A DNA stretch of 64,000 nt. Source: Arthrobacter sp. PAMC25564. Lineage in GTDB: Bacteria; Actinomycetota; Actinomycetes; Actinomycetales; Micrococcaceae. Position numbers and translations under genes: made by a program. The notes under the pieces were generated by a model, which did not search any database, was not told the origin of the DNA, and was given only the letters and a program-made list of their open reading frames with translations. Shown here in pieces: positions 33,967-42,744 of the stretch. The DNA lies in assembly GCF_004798705.1 (NCBI RefSeq), contig NZ_CP039290.1:372001-436000 (forward strand), in the 5' to 3' direction. How positions within the stretch are numbered: the first letter of the stretch is position 1; the number at the start of each line of letters is the position of its first letter.

Positions 33967-35391
33967 TCAGTGCGCCACCTCGGCCTCAACCGGCTTGGGG
34001 ATCAGCATCGAGGCGCCCAGCGCCAGCGCGGTGACCACCAGGGCCACGACTACGGTGGCCAGGTACGAGCCCGCGCCGCCCATGGATCCCGCGGCCACCA
34101 GCACGGCCGGCAGCACCAGGAAGCTCAGCCCGGCACCCAGGTTGAAGGCTCCGGCGTTCATGCCCGGCAGGAACCCGGGGTTGCCCTTGGGCGAGAGCAC
34201 CACGCCCAGGCCGTTGAGCATGATGTTCACAGTCCCGGCGTACATGATGCCCAGCAGCACGGTTCCGGTGATCATCAGCCCCAGGCTGTGCAGGCCAAAG
34301 AAGCCGATGATGGCCAGTGCCACCAGCGAGCCCACCATGCCGATGCGCAGTACGCGGGTGTAGCCCAGCATGGGGGCCAGCCGGCCGCTGACCGGGCCAA
34401 AGACCCAGCCCAGCAGGGCGTACGGGGTGAGGATCAGCAGCGACATCTCCGTGGCACCGATCCCGAAGCCGGGGTCAGCCGCCTGCACGAAGGCGGGCAC
34501 AATGCCATTGATGACGGCGAAGATGCCCGTCATGGTCAGCGTGGTGGTCAGTAGGGGTGCCCAGGTGGCGCGCTGGCGCAAGTGGGCCACCTCCACCATG
34601 GGGTGCTTGGAACGCTTTTCCGTGTTCCAGAACAGTGCAAAGGCGACGACGGCGACGACGGCCAGGCCCACGGACCAGGCCAGCGTTGCGGCAGAGAAAC
34701 CGGCCAGCAGGCCGGAGGCCTGGTTGAGCGCCGTCAGCAGGGCGCCCACGGCCACCACAATGAAGAACACGCCGGCCCAGTCCATCCTGGTGCCCTCGCC
34801 GGGCTTGCTTTCGCCGGCCAGCCAGACAATCAGGCCCGTGGCGACGACGGCCAAGGCCACCATCAGCCAAAAAATGCTGCGGAAGCCATAGTGCTCGGCA
34901 AAGTAGCCGCCCACAAAGGAATCGACGCCGGCGATGCCGCCGTTAACTGCGGTGATAAGGCCCATCAGCACGCCGTACTTCTTCGGCTCGCTGACGGCCG
35001 AGTGCAGCATGATCAGGCACAGCGGCACCGTGGGGCCGCTGACGCCCTGGACGATGCGTCCCACAAAGAGCCAGGTGACGTCGGGTGCCAGGGCGGAAAT
35101 CACGGAGCCGGCAGCCATCAGGACCATCATGATGACCAGGATCTTCTTGCGGCCCACGATGTCGCTCAGGCGCGGCAGGAACAGCGAGAACAGGGCCGCC
35201 GCGGTGAAGAAGGAGGTCTGGGACAGGCCAATGGTGGCCTGGTCCGTGTGCAACTCCCTGCCCATCGTGACCAGGGCGGGGCTGAGCATGGAGGCATTGA
35301 GCTGGAACGCCACGCAGGCGGCCAGCAGCGCCGTCATCAGTGCGGCGATGTTGGCGGTGCCGGACTTTGAGCCGATCAGGGAGGTGCTCAC
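33967..35391 (-). CDS. MFS transporter, probably for nucleosides or ribose
   Basis: A 474-residue protein with 12-14 predicted helices. 'RLSDIVGRKKILVIMMVLMA' is MFS motif A, and the N-terminus (TALLAACVAFQLNASMLSPAL) resembles DHA-type transporters. It lies between the nucleoside hydrolase (4-bp ATGA overlap) and ribokinase (2-bp gap), so uptake of nucleosides or ribose is the simplest inference, although the sequence class resembles drug exporters. Confidence 0.8.
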   Translation of the reverse strand: MSTSLIGSKSGTANIAALMTALLAACVAFQLNASMLSPALVTMGRELHTDQATIGLSQTSFFTAAALFSLFLPRLSDIVGRKKILVIMMVLMAAGSVISALAPDVTWLFVGRIVQGVSGPTVPLCLIMLHSAVSEPKKYGVLMGLITAVNGGIAGVDSFVGGYFAEHYGFRSIFWLMVALAVVATGLIVWLAGESKPGEGTRMDWAGVFFIVVAVGALLTALNQASGLLAGFSAATLAWSVGLAVVAVVAFALFWNTEKRSKHPMVEVAHLRQRATWAPLLTTTLTMTGIFAVINGIVPAFVQAADPGFGIGATEMSLLILTPYALLGWVFGPVSGRLAPMLGYTRVLRIGMVGSLVALAIIGFFGLHSLGLMITGTVLLGIMYAGTVNIMLNGLGVVLSPKGNPGFLPGMNAGAFNLGAGLSFLVLPAVLVAAGSMGGAGSYLATVVVALVVTALALGASMLIPKPVEAEVAH

Positions 35392-36371
35392 AGGTCGACC
35401 TCCCCGATGCGCACGAGGGCGTCCGTCACCAGGTTCCAGAACTTCGCATGGTCCAGGTCCACGGCCACGGAGGTGTGGCAGTCAGCGGGGGCCGGAGCAC
35501 GGAAATCAGCCACGGTCATGCCGAGAGTGTGCATGCCGGTGAGCTCGATGTCCACCGGCACCTTGCGGGTGGTCATGACGGTGGGGTCAATGACGTAGGC
35601 CACGGCGCAGGGATCGTGCACCGGCGGGTAGTCGAAGCCCTGGGCGTCCTTGTAGGTCTTGGTGAAGAACTCCATCAGTTCCATCACAAACTTGGCCGGT
35701 TTGGTGCCCACGGCCTCGATCTGCGCCACCACCTCGGGGGTGGCCAGCGCCTGGTGTGTCAGGTCCAGGCCCACCATGACCACGGGCCACTTCTCGTTGA
35801 AGACGATGTGCGCGGCCTCGGGGTCGATCTTGATGTTGAACTCCGCCACGGCGCTCCAGTTGCCCACGTGGTAGCCGCCGCCCATCAGGACAACTTCCTG
35901 CACACGGTCAACGATGCGCGGCTCCTTGCGGGCGGCCATGGCAACGTTGGTCAGCCCCGCGGTGGGAACCAGGGTCACGGTGCCTGGCTCGTGGGCCATG
36001 ATCGTCTCAATGATGAGGTCGACGGCGTGGCGCGGGTCCAGCTCGATCCTGGACTCGGGCTGGTCGGGGCCGTCCATGCCGGAGTCGCCGTGGATGTCGG
36101 GTGCGTTCTCGATGGTGCGCACCAGCGGGCGGTCGCAGCCGGCGGCGAACGGGACGCCGGTGATGCCGGCGATGGTGCCCACGGCCAGGGCATTGCGGGT
36201 CACCTTCTCCAGCGTCTGGTTGCCGACCACGGTGGTCACGGCCAGCAGCTCGATGTTCGGGTTGCCGTGCGCCAGCAAGAGGGCGACGGCGTCATCGTGG
36301 CCGGGATCGCAGTCCAGGATGATCTTGCGCGGTGGTGCAGATGTACGCGGTGGTGCAGATGTAACAGTCAT
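35388..36371 (-). CDS. Inosine/uridine-preferring nucleoside hydrolase
   Basis: A 327-residue N-ribosidase. The Ca2+-binding signature KIILDCDPGHDDAVALLLAH is complete, with 'ELLAVTTVVGNQTLEKVTRNAL' and the C-terminal 'VHDPCAVAYVIDP' Asp. It splits nucleosides to base and ribose in the cytoplasm. The start at 36371 has GTGGAG upstream and follows the operator region. A duplicated TSAPPR motif just after the start comes from a short DNA repeat (36333-36363). First gene of the nucleoside salvage operon. Confidence 0.92.
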   Translation of the reverse strand: MTVTSAPPRTSAPPRKIILDCDPGHDDAVALLLAHGNPNIELLAVTTVVGNQTLEKVTRNALAVGTIAGITGVPFAAGCDRPLVRTIENAPDIHGDSGMDGPDQPESRIELDPRHAVDLIIETIMAHEPGTVTLVPTAGLTNVAMAARKEPRIVDRVQEVVLMGGGYHVGNWSAVAEFNIKIDPEAAHIVFNEKWPVVMVGLDLTHQALATPEVVAQIEAVGTKPAKFVMELMEFFTKTYKDAQGFDYPPVHDPCAVAYVIDPTVMTTRKVPVDIELTGMHTLGMTVADFRAPAPADCHTSVAVDLDHAKFWNLVTDALVRIGEVDL

Positions 36372-36449
36372 GATTACTCCACGTCTTTGGGGCCTCTGCA
36401 CAGGGGCATGCAGAGTCATTTAGAAAAAGTGTGGCACCACAACGCCGTC

Positions 36450-36490
36450 ACGTCAAGCGCTTAACGTGAAATGCGTCAAGCGCTTGACGC
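36450..36490. promoter_or_regulatory. Twin LacI operators of the nucleoside operon
   Basis: GCGTCAAGCGCTTGACGC (36473-36490) is a perfect 18-bp palindrome. ACGTCAAGCGCTTAACGT (36450-36467) is a second copy with one mismatch between arms. Their centres are 23 bp apart. They lie between the nucleoside hydrolase gene and the divergent LacI-family gene and share the CAAGCGCTTG core typical of this family, so the regulator at 36520 probably binds both. Confidence 0.85.
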
Positions 36491-36519
36491 CATATCCCGC
36501 GTGAATCCCGCGAAGAACG

Positions 36520-37641
36520 ATGTCTGGCCGATACCATCGAGGCATGCGGCCCAGTAACGAATCCACCCCCAAACCCCGCGCCGCCCCGGCCCGCACGGCA
36601 GCTACAGCCGTGGCCGGCATGCCCGGTGCGCGCGTCACAGCCGCCATGGTGGCCGCCCGGGCAGGCGTCTCGACCGCAACCGTCTCCCTCGTGGCCAACG
36701 GCAAGACGGAGGGCCGCGTCTCGGCGGAGAACATCGCCCGCGTCACGGCCGCCATCGAGGAACTCGGCTATGTGGTGGACGGCATCGGCAGCTCGCTGGC
36801 CCGCGGCGGCAGCAACCTGGTCATTCTGGCCGCCCCCGACGTTGCCAACCCTTTCTTTGCCAAGGTGATCGGCGGCGTGCGCAGCGCCCTGGGCGCCGAC
36901 TACCAGCTGCTTCTGGCGGTCAGCGATCCGGGCCAGCTGCCCACCCCGGAGGAGGTCCGCGCCCTGATGTCGCTGCGGCCGGCCGGGCTGCTCGTGGACG
37001 CCCCGGATGCAGCGTTCCTGGACCGGCTGCACAGCACCGCGCCAGTGGTGCTGATGGATGCGCCCGGGGTTGAGGGTTATGCCCCGTCCGTCAACTTCGA
37101 TGTCGGCCACGGTGCCCGCGAGCTCGCCAAGCACCTGGCGGCCCTGGGCCATGTCCGGGTGGCGTATCTGGACAGCACCAGCGGGACTGCCACGTTCCGG
37201 GTGCGCCGGGAGGCATTTCTGGCTCAGGCCGCCGCCAGCGGCATCCAGGTGCCCGACGGCGCCTTCGCCAGCACCCCCATCGACGTCGGTGCCGCGGCCG
37301 CCGCCTTTGCCGCCGCCTGGCCCGCCTGGCAGCGCAGCGGGATTACCGCCGTCGTCTGCTGCACGGACACCCATGCCTACGGCGTACTCCAGGAGGCGCG
37401 GGTTGCCGGCATAGCGATTCCGGCGCGGCTGGCCGTGGCCGGGTTCGACGATCTGCCGTATTCGTCCACCAGCAGCCCGGCACTGACCAGCGTGCACCTG
37501 CCGGCGGCGGCGCTCGGCGAGGAGGCGGGCCAGGCGCTGAGGAAGCTGATGCGCGGCGGTGTGCTCACCGAACCGCAGCGGACCCTGGCCAGCACGCTCA
37601 TCGAACGCGCCTCCACCACGGGGCCGGTGGGTGGTCCCTAG
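36520..37641 (+). CDS. LacI-family regulator of nucleoside salvage
   Basis: A 373-residue regulator, or 365 if the ATG at 36544 is used; neither start has a convincing ribosome binding site. A Pro/Ala-rich lead of about 35 residues precedes the HTH (VTAAMVAARAGVSTATVSLVANG) and hinge. The ligand domain has 'NLVILAAPDVANPFFAKVIGGV' and 'AVAGFDDLPYSSTSSPALTSVHLP'. It is divergent from the salvage operon across the twin operators, so it probably represses both directions and responds to ribose or a nucleoside. Confidence 0.88.
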   Translation: MSGRYHRGMRPSNESTPKPRAAPARTAATAVAGMPGARVTAAMVAARAGVSTATVSLVANGKTEGRVSAENIARVTAAIEELGYVVDGIGSSLARGGSNLVILAAPDVANPFFAKVIGGVRSALGADYQLLLAVSDPGQLPTPEEVRALMSLRPAGLLVDAPDAAFLDRLHSTAPVVLMDAPGVEGYAPSVNFDVGHGARELAKHLAALGHVRVAYLDSTSGTATFRVRREAFLAQAAASGIQVPDGAFASTPIDVGAAAAAFAAAWPAWQRSGITAVVCCTDTHAYGVLQEARVAGIAIPARLAVAGFDDLPYSSTSSPALTSVHLPAAALGEEAGQALRKLMRGGVLTEPQRTLASTLIERASTTGPVGGP

Positions 37642-37721
37642 CGGCCGTTTTCGTTAATCCGTCAGGGGGCAGGGTTTAGGGGCCAGTACCTCTTCGGATC
37701 GGGAGGACATGCCCATTCTTC

Positions 37722-37739
37722 GCGCCCGGGACCGGGCGC
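37722..37739. terminator. Short perfect hairpin
   Basis: GCGCCCGG and CCGGGCGC flank a 2-nt GA centre; the loop must open by at least one pair. It lies between the convergent ends of the LacI gene and a small minus-strand gene. There is no T tract, so a terminator role is only possible. Confidence 0.3.
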
Positions 37740-37806
37740 AACCGGGATATGTCCATCCGCCGGGCCCGGCGCTGAGCCTGGACTCCACCCGGCCGGCGGT
37801 GGTGTG

Positions 37807-38067
37807 TCATTTGTCCCGGTGCGGGATGTCCGGCCGGCTGGTCCGGTGCTCGGCTGCCTCCGCAACCTGCTGGCTCTGCCGTCCGTGGACCTCGTCGCGA
37901 TCCTTCGGGTGGCGGTGTTTGCCGCTGCCATCGGGCCACGAGTGTCCCTCGGACGCGGGGGGTGGAAGGGGATGCACCGGTTCCGGCCCGGGGGCCTCAT
38001 CCATGGACTCAGCCAAGTGGCTGGCCACCTCAGGTTCGATTTCTTCTCCGGAGTGATGATCCGCCAT
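37807..38067 (-). CDS. Small hydrophilic protein of unknown function
   Basis: An 86-residue protein, acidic at the N-terminus (MADHHSGEEIEPEVASHLAE) and rich in His, Pro and Arg towards the end. The start at 38067 has a good GGAAGGAAGAGC site, which supports reality over the overlapping frames. It has no membrane segment, no cysteine and no recognised domain, and looks disordered. It lies 85 bp downstream of another small hydrophilic gene on the same strand. Confidence 0.5.
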   Translation of the reverse strand: MADHHSGEEIEPEVASHLAESMDEAPGPEPVHPLPPPASEGHSWPDGSGKHRHPKDRDEVHGRQSQQVAEAAEHRTSRPDIPHRDK

Positions 38068-38152
38068 TGCTCTTCCTTCCGCTGTGCCAATTAATGCTGT
38101 GAAATGAAGTGTCCACCCATGGTAGGTCCGCAGGGAGGAGATGTCTGTAGCG

Positions 38153-38386
38153 CTACCAGCGGACTTTTTTCTCCGCAGGTCCCTGCTTTCCGCTGGCGTG
38201 GGTGGGCTTATGGCTGTGCCCGACGCTCTGCGAGCCGGCGCCGCCCCGCGATTTGCTGGCGAGCATTTCCTTCTGGGCATCGGTCAGGCGGGATTTGATG
38301 CCCGTGTCCGGAGTCTCGGCTCCGCGCTGCTTCCCGCCGTCTTTGCCTTCTGAAGTGTCGCTTTTCTTGCTGTCTTTGTCAGTCAT
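38153..38386 (-). CDS. Small Lys/Ser/Gly-rich protein of unknown function
   Basis: A 77-residue, strongly hydrophilic protein (MTDKDSKKSDTSEGKDGGKQ ... RLTDAQKEMLASKSRGGAGS). The start at 38386 is preceded by AGGAGAGC. The composition resembles small stress-associated or hydrophilin-type proteins, but I recognise no family. It probably shares a transcript with the 86-residue gene downstream. Confidence 0.5.
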   Translation of the reverse strand: MTDKDSKKSDTSEGKDGGKQRGAETPDTGIKSRLTDAQKEMLASKSRGGAGSQSVGHSHKPTHASGKQGPAEKKVRW

Positions 38387-38762
38387 GGAACGCTCTCCTT
38401 GTATGGCCGTTTCGTCCGGCCTCGTCCCGGCACCCCGGTGGATCCACTTTATGCGGTGTGGGAACCCCCTGAACACCCTCCTTCCGCCGGTCCCCGGACC
38501 GCGATCCTGGCCTGAAAACCGGCTGCCGGACGCCGTCGGCGGAAAAATTTGGACACTTCACCGCAAACGCCGGCCGTTCCCAGCAGCCGGGCGGTGAAAC
38601 CGGGGAAAAGAATCCTGCCGATCGGGGCCGATCGGGCGCCAAATCACCGCATCATACGGCACCAAAATCGAAAAAGCCATAGAAGTCACGTAAAATTGAA
38701 AGCCTGCCCGGAGCGGGGCAGCTACAAGTCGCAAGCAAATGACCTCCCTAGGAGTGGCCCAA
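38387..38762. other. Divergent intergenic region, no gene seen
   Basis: About 375 bp between a small minus-strand gene and the MHS transporter. It contains a TAAAAT hexamer at 38691-38696, a possible -10 element for the transporter, without a good -35. Frames crossing the region lack ribosome binding sites and family features. Confidence 0.4.
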
Positions 38763-40358
38763 ATGCCCACAGACCGAAGCACGACCGACTCTTCAGCAGG
38801 CGTTGTGAACGCCGGCAGAACCAACCAAACCGCACCCCAGGGTGTGAGAAAACCAAAGCTACTGGCACGCCGTCGGCTCAAAGAGTCCGACGTAAACGTT
38901 GTGGACCAGCCGATGCTCAAGAAGGCACTCGGCGGCACGATCGTGGGTAACACCATGGAGTGGTACGACGTCGGCGTGTTCGGCTACCTGATCACCACCA
39001 TGGGACCGGTATTCCTGCCGGACGCGGACAAGTCCGTTCAGACCCTGTTCCTGCTGGGAACCTTCGCCGCCACCTTCATTGCCCGGCCCCTCGGCGGCGT
39101 GATCTTCGGCTGGCTCGGCGACAAGATCGGCCGCCAGAAAATCCTGGCCACGACCCTGATGATCATGGCCGCGAGCACCTTCGCCGTTGGCCTGCTGCCC
39201 GGCTATGCGCAGATCGGCATGTGGGCAGCCGCCTTGCTGGTGCTGCTCAAGGTGGTCCAGGGTTTCTCCACCGGCGGCGAGTACGCCGGTGCCACCACCT
39301 TCGTGAGTGAATACTCCCCGGACAAGCGCCGCGGATTCTTCGCCAGCTTCCTGGACATGGGCAGCTACCTCGGCTTCGCCCTGGGTGCCGCCCTCGTCTC
39401 CGTGCTGCAGCTGACTCTGGGCCAGGCCGCCATGGAGGAGTGGGGCTGGCGGATCCCGTTCCTGGTCGCCGGCCCGCTCGGACTGATCGCAGTGTACTTC
39501 CGGAGCAAGATTGAGGAATCCCCGCAGTTCCAGGCGACTTTGGACGCCCAGGAAGAAATCGCCAAGGACGCCACTGCCGGCGATGCCGCCGCGGCCAAGG
39601 GCCCGGTGGGCATTGTGAAGGCCTACTGGCGTTCCATCATCGTTGCGATGATCCTGGTGGCAGCCGCCAATACCGCGGGCTACGCCCTCACGTCGTATAT
39701 GCCGACCTACCTCACGGAGTCCAAGGGCTATGACCCGGTCCACGGCACCCTGCTGACGATCCCCGTACTGGTCATCATGAGCCTCTGCATTCCGCTGACC
39801 GGCAAGCTCTCTGACCGGATCGGCCGCCGCCCCGTGCTCTGGATCGGAGCCGTCAGCACCGTAGTCCTGTCCGCCCCCGCATTCGCGCTGATCGGCGTCG
39901 GCGAAATCTGGTCCACCATGCTGGGACTGGGCCTGATCGCCTTCCCGGTGACGTTCTACGTCGCCAACCTCGCCTCCGCCCTGCCGGCCCAGTTCCCGAC
40001 GTCAAGCCGCTACGGTGCCATGGGGATCGCATACAACTTCTCCGTGGCCATCTTTGGCGGCACCACACCGTTCATCATCGCGGCCCTCATCGCTGCCACC
40101 GGCAATGACATGATGCCCGCCTACTACCTGATGGCCACCTCGGCGATCGGCGCCGTCGCGATCTACTTCCTCAAGGAATCGGCCCAGCGTCCGCTGCCGG
40201 GCTCCATGCCCAGCGTGGACACCCAGGCCGAGGCCCGCGAGTTGGTTGCCACGCAGGACGAGAATCCGCTGATCGATCTCGAGGAGATGGAGATGCCCTT
40301 CGTGGCGCCGGCCACGGATTCCGTCAGCGAAGACATATTGGTTCCGGCCCGGGCCTAG
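38763..40358 (+). CDS. MHS-family (ProP-like) proton symporter
   Basis: A 531-residue MFS carrier. The ATG at 38763 follows AGGAG by 8 nt. After a polar N-terminus of about 55 residues come the metabolite:H+ symporter signatures 'GGTIVGNTMEWYDVGVFGYL', 'RPLGGVIFGWLGDKIGRQKIL' and 'VVQGFSTGGEYAGATTFVSEYSPDKRRGFF', and about 12 helices. Relatives import proline/betaine, citrate, alpha-ketoglutarate or shikimate. The long polar C-terminus (about 55 residues) recalls ProP, but the substrate is open. It stands as a single gene. Confidence 0.88.
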   Translation: MPTDRSTTDSSAGVVNAGRTNQTAPQGVRKPKLLARRRLKESDVNVVDQPMLKKALGGTIVGNTMEWYDVGVFGYLITTMGPVFLPDADKSVQTLFLLGTFAATFIARPLGGVIFGWLGDKIGRQKILATTLMIMAASTFAVGLLPGYAQIGMWAAALLVLLKVVQGFSTGGEYAGATTFVSEYSPDKRRGFFASFLDMGSYLGFALGAALVSVLQLTLGQAAMEEWGWRIPFLVAGPLGLIAVYFRSKIEESPQFQATLDAQEEIAKDATAGDAAAAKGPVGIVKAYWRSIIVAMILVAAANTAGYALTSYMPTYLTESKGYDPVHGTLLTIPVLVIMSLCIPLTGKLSDRIGRRPVLWIGAVSTVVLSAPAFALIGVGEIWSTMLGLGLIAFPVTFYVANLASALPAQFPTSSRYGAMGIAYNFSVAIFGGTTPFIIAALIAATGNDMMPAYYLMATSAIGAVAIYFLKESAQRPLPGSMPSVDTQAEARELVATQDENPLIDLEEMEMPFVAPATDSVSEDILVPARA

Positions 40359-40487
40359 GCTTGCGGTAGCTCAAGCCCCGCCCGGTGAGGCCTGCTCTGC
40401 GTGTTGCTCCTTGTGACAGCACCTCAGCAGGCCTCAGGCGCGTCTGGCAGACTTGAAGGTTGGAAAGAGCGAGAGGAGGCGTGCCGG

Positions 40488-41564
40488 ATGCAGTCCGCTC
40501 TTCGGCATGTCCGCAGGCTGCACCGTCTTGCTCCTGCCGACCGCGACCACCTCTCCGCGCTGCGTGTCGCGATCAGCGTGGCCGTACCGTCCCTGGCGCT
40601 GCTGGCGGCGGGGCGCCCGGACCTCATCATCTACGCCGTTTTCGGCGCTTTGACGGGCATGTACGGCCGCACCGAGCCGCACCAGCTCAGGCTCCGGCAC
40701 CAGGGCCAGGCGGCCTTCCTGCTCCTTTCCGGGACAGGGGTGGGAGTGTTCCTTTCGGTCAACCATCTCCATTCCTGGGCGCTGGTGGCGATCGAAACGG
40801 TGCTGGCCGGCGCCGGATCACTGTTCGCTGACAAAGTGGGGCTCAAGCCCAACGGCCCTTTCTTCGGGATCCTGGCCTTGGGCGCCTGCGCCTCGGTTCC
40901 CACCACCGTTCCCTGGTATGCCGCCATGCTGATCGGCGCCGTGTCCGCCGCCTTCTCCCTCGCCGTCGGCTTCGGCGGCTGGGTCCGGGTGCGCAGCTGG
41001 AAGCGCGGCGCCGCGCGGGATATCGCGCCGTGGCGTGGTGTCCGACGCCGGGCGGCCTGGATCCATGCGGCCCGCTACGTGGCCGCGGTGGGGGCTGCCG
41101 GGTCCATCGGGGTCCTCAGCGGAAGCGGGCATCCGCATTGGGCGATGGCCGCGGCGGCCGTGCCGCTTGCCGGGGCGGACATGCCCAGCAGCGTCTACCG
41201 GGGCATCCACCGGATCGTCGGGACGCTCCTTGGCCTCGTGGTGGTCGCGATCGTCCTGTTCCCCTGGGACGGGTCCCCGCTGAAGGGTTTCCCGGGGCAC
41301 GAGGCCGCCGTCCTGGCCATACTGGTGATCGTCCTGCAATTCACTACCGAGCTGTTCATGACCCGGCACTACGGCCTTGCCATGGTCTCGTTCACGCCGC
41401 TGATCCTGCTGATGACGCAGCTCGCCGCCCCCGCAGATCCCGACCTTCTGGTAACGGAGCGCGCCATCGAGACGCTGCTCGGCGCCGCCGTCGGCATCGC
41501 CGTAGTGGTCCTGATCCGCAGCCGGCGGCCCCCGGTCCCGGGCGTTATGGATCCGGCCCGCTGA
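40488..41564 (+). CDS. FUSC-family integral membrane protein
   Basis: A 358-residue protein starting at ATG 40488, 10 nt after a GAGGAGG element. Two hydrophobic blocks of about 5-6 helices each surround a basic middle (about 200-225, RVRSWKRGAARDIAPWRGVR), the pattern of FUSC_2 proteins related to fusaric-acid and aromatic-acid efflux components. 'LIIYAVFGALTGMYGR' and 'HWAMAAAAVPLAGADMPSSVYRGIHRIVGTLLG' are the typical conserved segments. Function is probably efflux, with unknown substrate. A second FUSC-type gene lies at 62860. Confidence 0.78.
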   Translation: MQSALRHVRRLHRLAPADRDHLSALRVAISVAVPSLALLAAGRPDLIIYAVFGALTGMYGRTEPHQLRLRHQGQAAFLLLSGTGVGVFLSVNHLHSWALVAIETVLAGAGSLFADKVGLKPNGPFFGILALGACASVPTTVPWYAAMLIGAVSAAFSLAVGFGGWVRVRSWKRGAARDIAPWRGVRRRAAWIHAARYVAAVGAAGSIGVLSGSGHPHWAMAAAAVPLAGADMPSSVYRGIHRIVGTLLGLVVVAIVLFPWDGSPLKGFPGHEAAVLAILVIVLQFTTELFMTRHYGLAMVSFTPLILLMTQLAAPADPDLLVTERAIETLLGAAVGIAVVVLIRSRRPPVPGVMDPAR

Positions 41565-41576
41565 TTCAAACCGGCG

Positions 41577-42350
41577 CTATTTGGTCCTTCTGGGCGGTCC
41601 TGCCACCAGCCGGGCCGGCAGGATCCGGGCGGCCACGGTCAGCAGCTTGTAGCGCCTGGTGGGGATGGAGACGGCCTTGCCGCGTTCATTGTCAGCCAGT
41701 CCTTCCCGCACCACGCGCTCCGCCTGCAGCCACATCCAGCGCGGTGCCACCGCCTTGTCCATGCCCATGCGGTCGTGGAACTCGGTGTGCGTGAATCCGG
41801 GGCAGACCGCCGTCACCCTGACACCCTGCCTGGCGTAGTCGAGGTTGGCCCAGCGGCTGAAGCTAAGGAGCCATGCCTTCGCGGCCGAATACGTTCCGCG
41901 GGGCAGGAACGCCGCCACGCTGGCCACGTTGATAATCCGCCCGGAGCGGCGCGCCAGCATGCCCTGCAGCGCGGCGTGGGTGAGCTCCATGGCGGTCCCG
42001 ACGTGCAGCCTGAGGTGCCGTTTCTCCTCGGCAATGTCGTTCTCGGCGAAGGAATGCAGCAGCCCGGTTCCGGCGTTGTTCACGAGGATCTCCACCGGCC
42101 GCGCCGGGTCCGCAAGCCGCGCGACGACGGCGGCCACGCCGTCGTCCTCCGTCAGGTCCGCGGCGATCACCTCGGCACGGATGCTGTACCGTTTCTCCAG
42201 CTCCGCCGCGCCCGCCTGGAGCCGGGCTGCGTCCCGGGCCACGAGCACGACGTTGTGGCCTTGTTCGGCGAGCTGGCGGGCAAATTCCGCGCCGATACCG
42301 GCGGTCGCTCCGGTAATCAGGGCAGTGGTTGTCTGGGGAGTTGACGTCAT
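41577..42350 (-). CDS. Short-chain dehydrogenase/reductase
   Basis: A 257-residue classical SDR: cofactor motif ALITGATAGIGAEFARQLAE (TGxxxGxG), 'VNNAGTGLL' (NNAG), and the catalytic Ser/Tyr/Lys in 'INVASVAAFLPRGTYSAAKAW'. 'ARDAAR' after beta-2 suggests NADP(H) preference. The substrate is unknown; it resembles the DltE/YqjQ-like actinobacterial SDRs. The start at 42350 follows a weak site. It is convergent with the FUSC gene. Confidence 0.87.
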   Translation of the reverse strand: MTSTPQTTTALITGATAGIGAEFARQLAEQGHNVVLVARDAARLQAGAAELEKRYSIRAEVIAADLTEDDGVAAVVARLADPARPVEILVNNAGTGLLHSFAENDIAEEKRHLRLHVGTAMELTHAALQGMLARRSGRIINVASVAAFLPRGTYSAAKAWLLSFSRWANLDYARQGVRVTAVCPGFTHTEFHDRMGMDKAVAPRWMWLQAERVVREGLADNERGKAVSIPTRRYKLLTVAARILPARLVAGPPRRTK

Positions 42351-42399
42351 GGCGACAGCCTAACCGTGGCGGCGGCTTTGGAGCTCGTCGGTGCCGGCC

Positions 42400-42744
42400 T
42401 CAGGCTCCTTCCGGAGCCTGCTCCGGCCAGTCCACGCACTGGTGGTAGACCTCGTGTTTGCGCAGGTACCGGTACATGAACGGGCAGTCCGGGATGATCC
42501 TTTTGCCTGCCGCCACGACGTCATCCAGGGCGAAGTGGGCCAGCACTTTGCCGAGCCCCTGGCCCTGGAATTGCTCCGCCGTGTCGGTATGGATGAAATC
42601 CACATGGCCGGGCCTGTCGATGAAGCGGATCTGGACAGCCAGCTTGCCGCCGCTGTGCAGCTCATAGCGGTGCAACTCATCGTTTCGGGTTGTTGTGACG
42701 TCCGGGCTGAACGTGTCTTCAATGGCTGCCGAGTTCTCCGTCAT
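42400..42744 (-). CDS. Small GNAT-family acetyltransferase (YjdJ-type)
   Basis: A 114-residue protein with a minimal GNAT fold: 'QIRFIDRPGHVDFIHTDTAEQFQGQGLGKVLAHFALDDV' contains the acetyl-CoA motif QGQGLG, followed by 'RIIPDCPFMYRYLRKHEVY', the standard C-terminus of this group (GCN5-related N-acetyltransferase_CG). The target is unknown. The start at 42744 overlaps the stop of the acyltransferase gene by ATGA, so the two are coupled. Confidence 0.85.
   Translation of the reverse strand: MTENSAAIEDTFSPDVTTTRNDELHRYELHSGGKLAVQIRFIDRPGHVDFIHTDTAEQFQGQGLGKVLAHFALDDVVAAGKRIIPDCPFMYRYLRKHEVYHQCVDWPEQAPEGA

Noticed and set aside
37662..38090. 142-residue minus-strand frame overlapping the 86-residue small gene
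   Set aside because: It is Pro/Arg/Trp-rich. Its start lies near the same ribosome binding site, but the 86-residue frame has better spacing and a more natural acidic composition.
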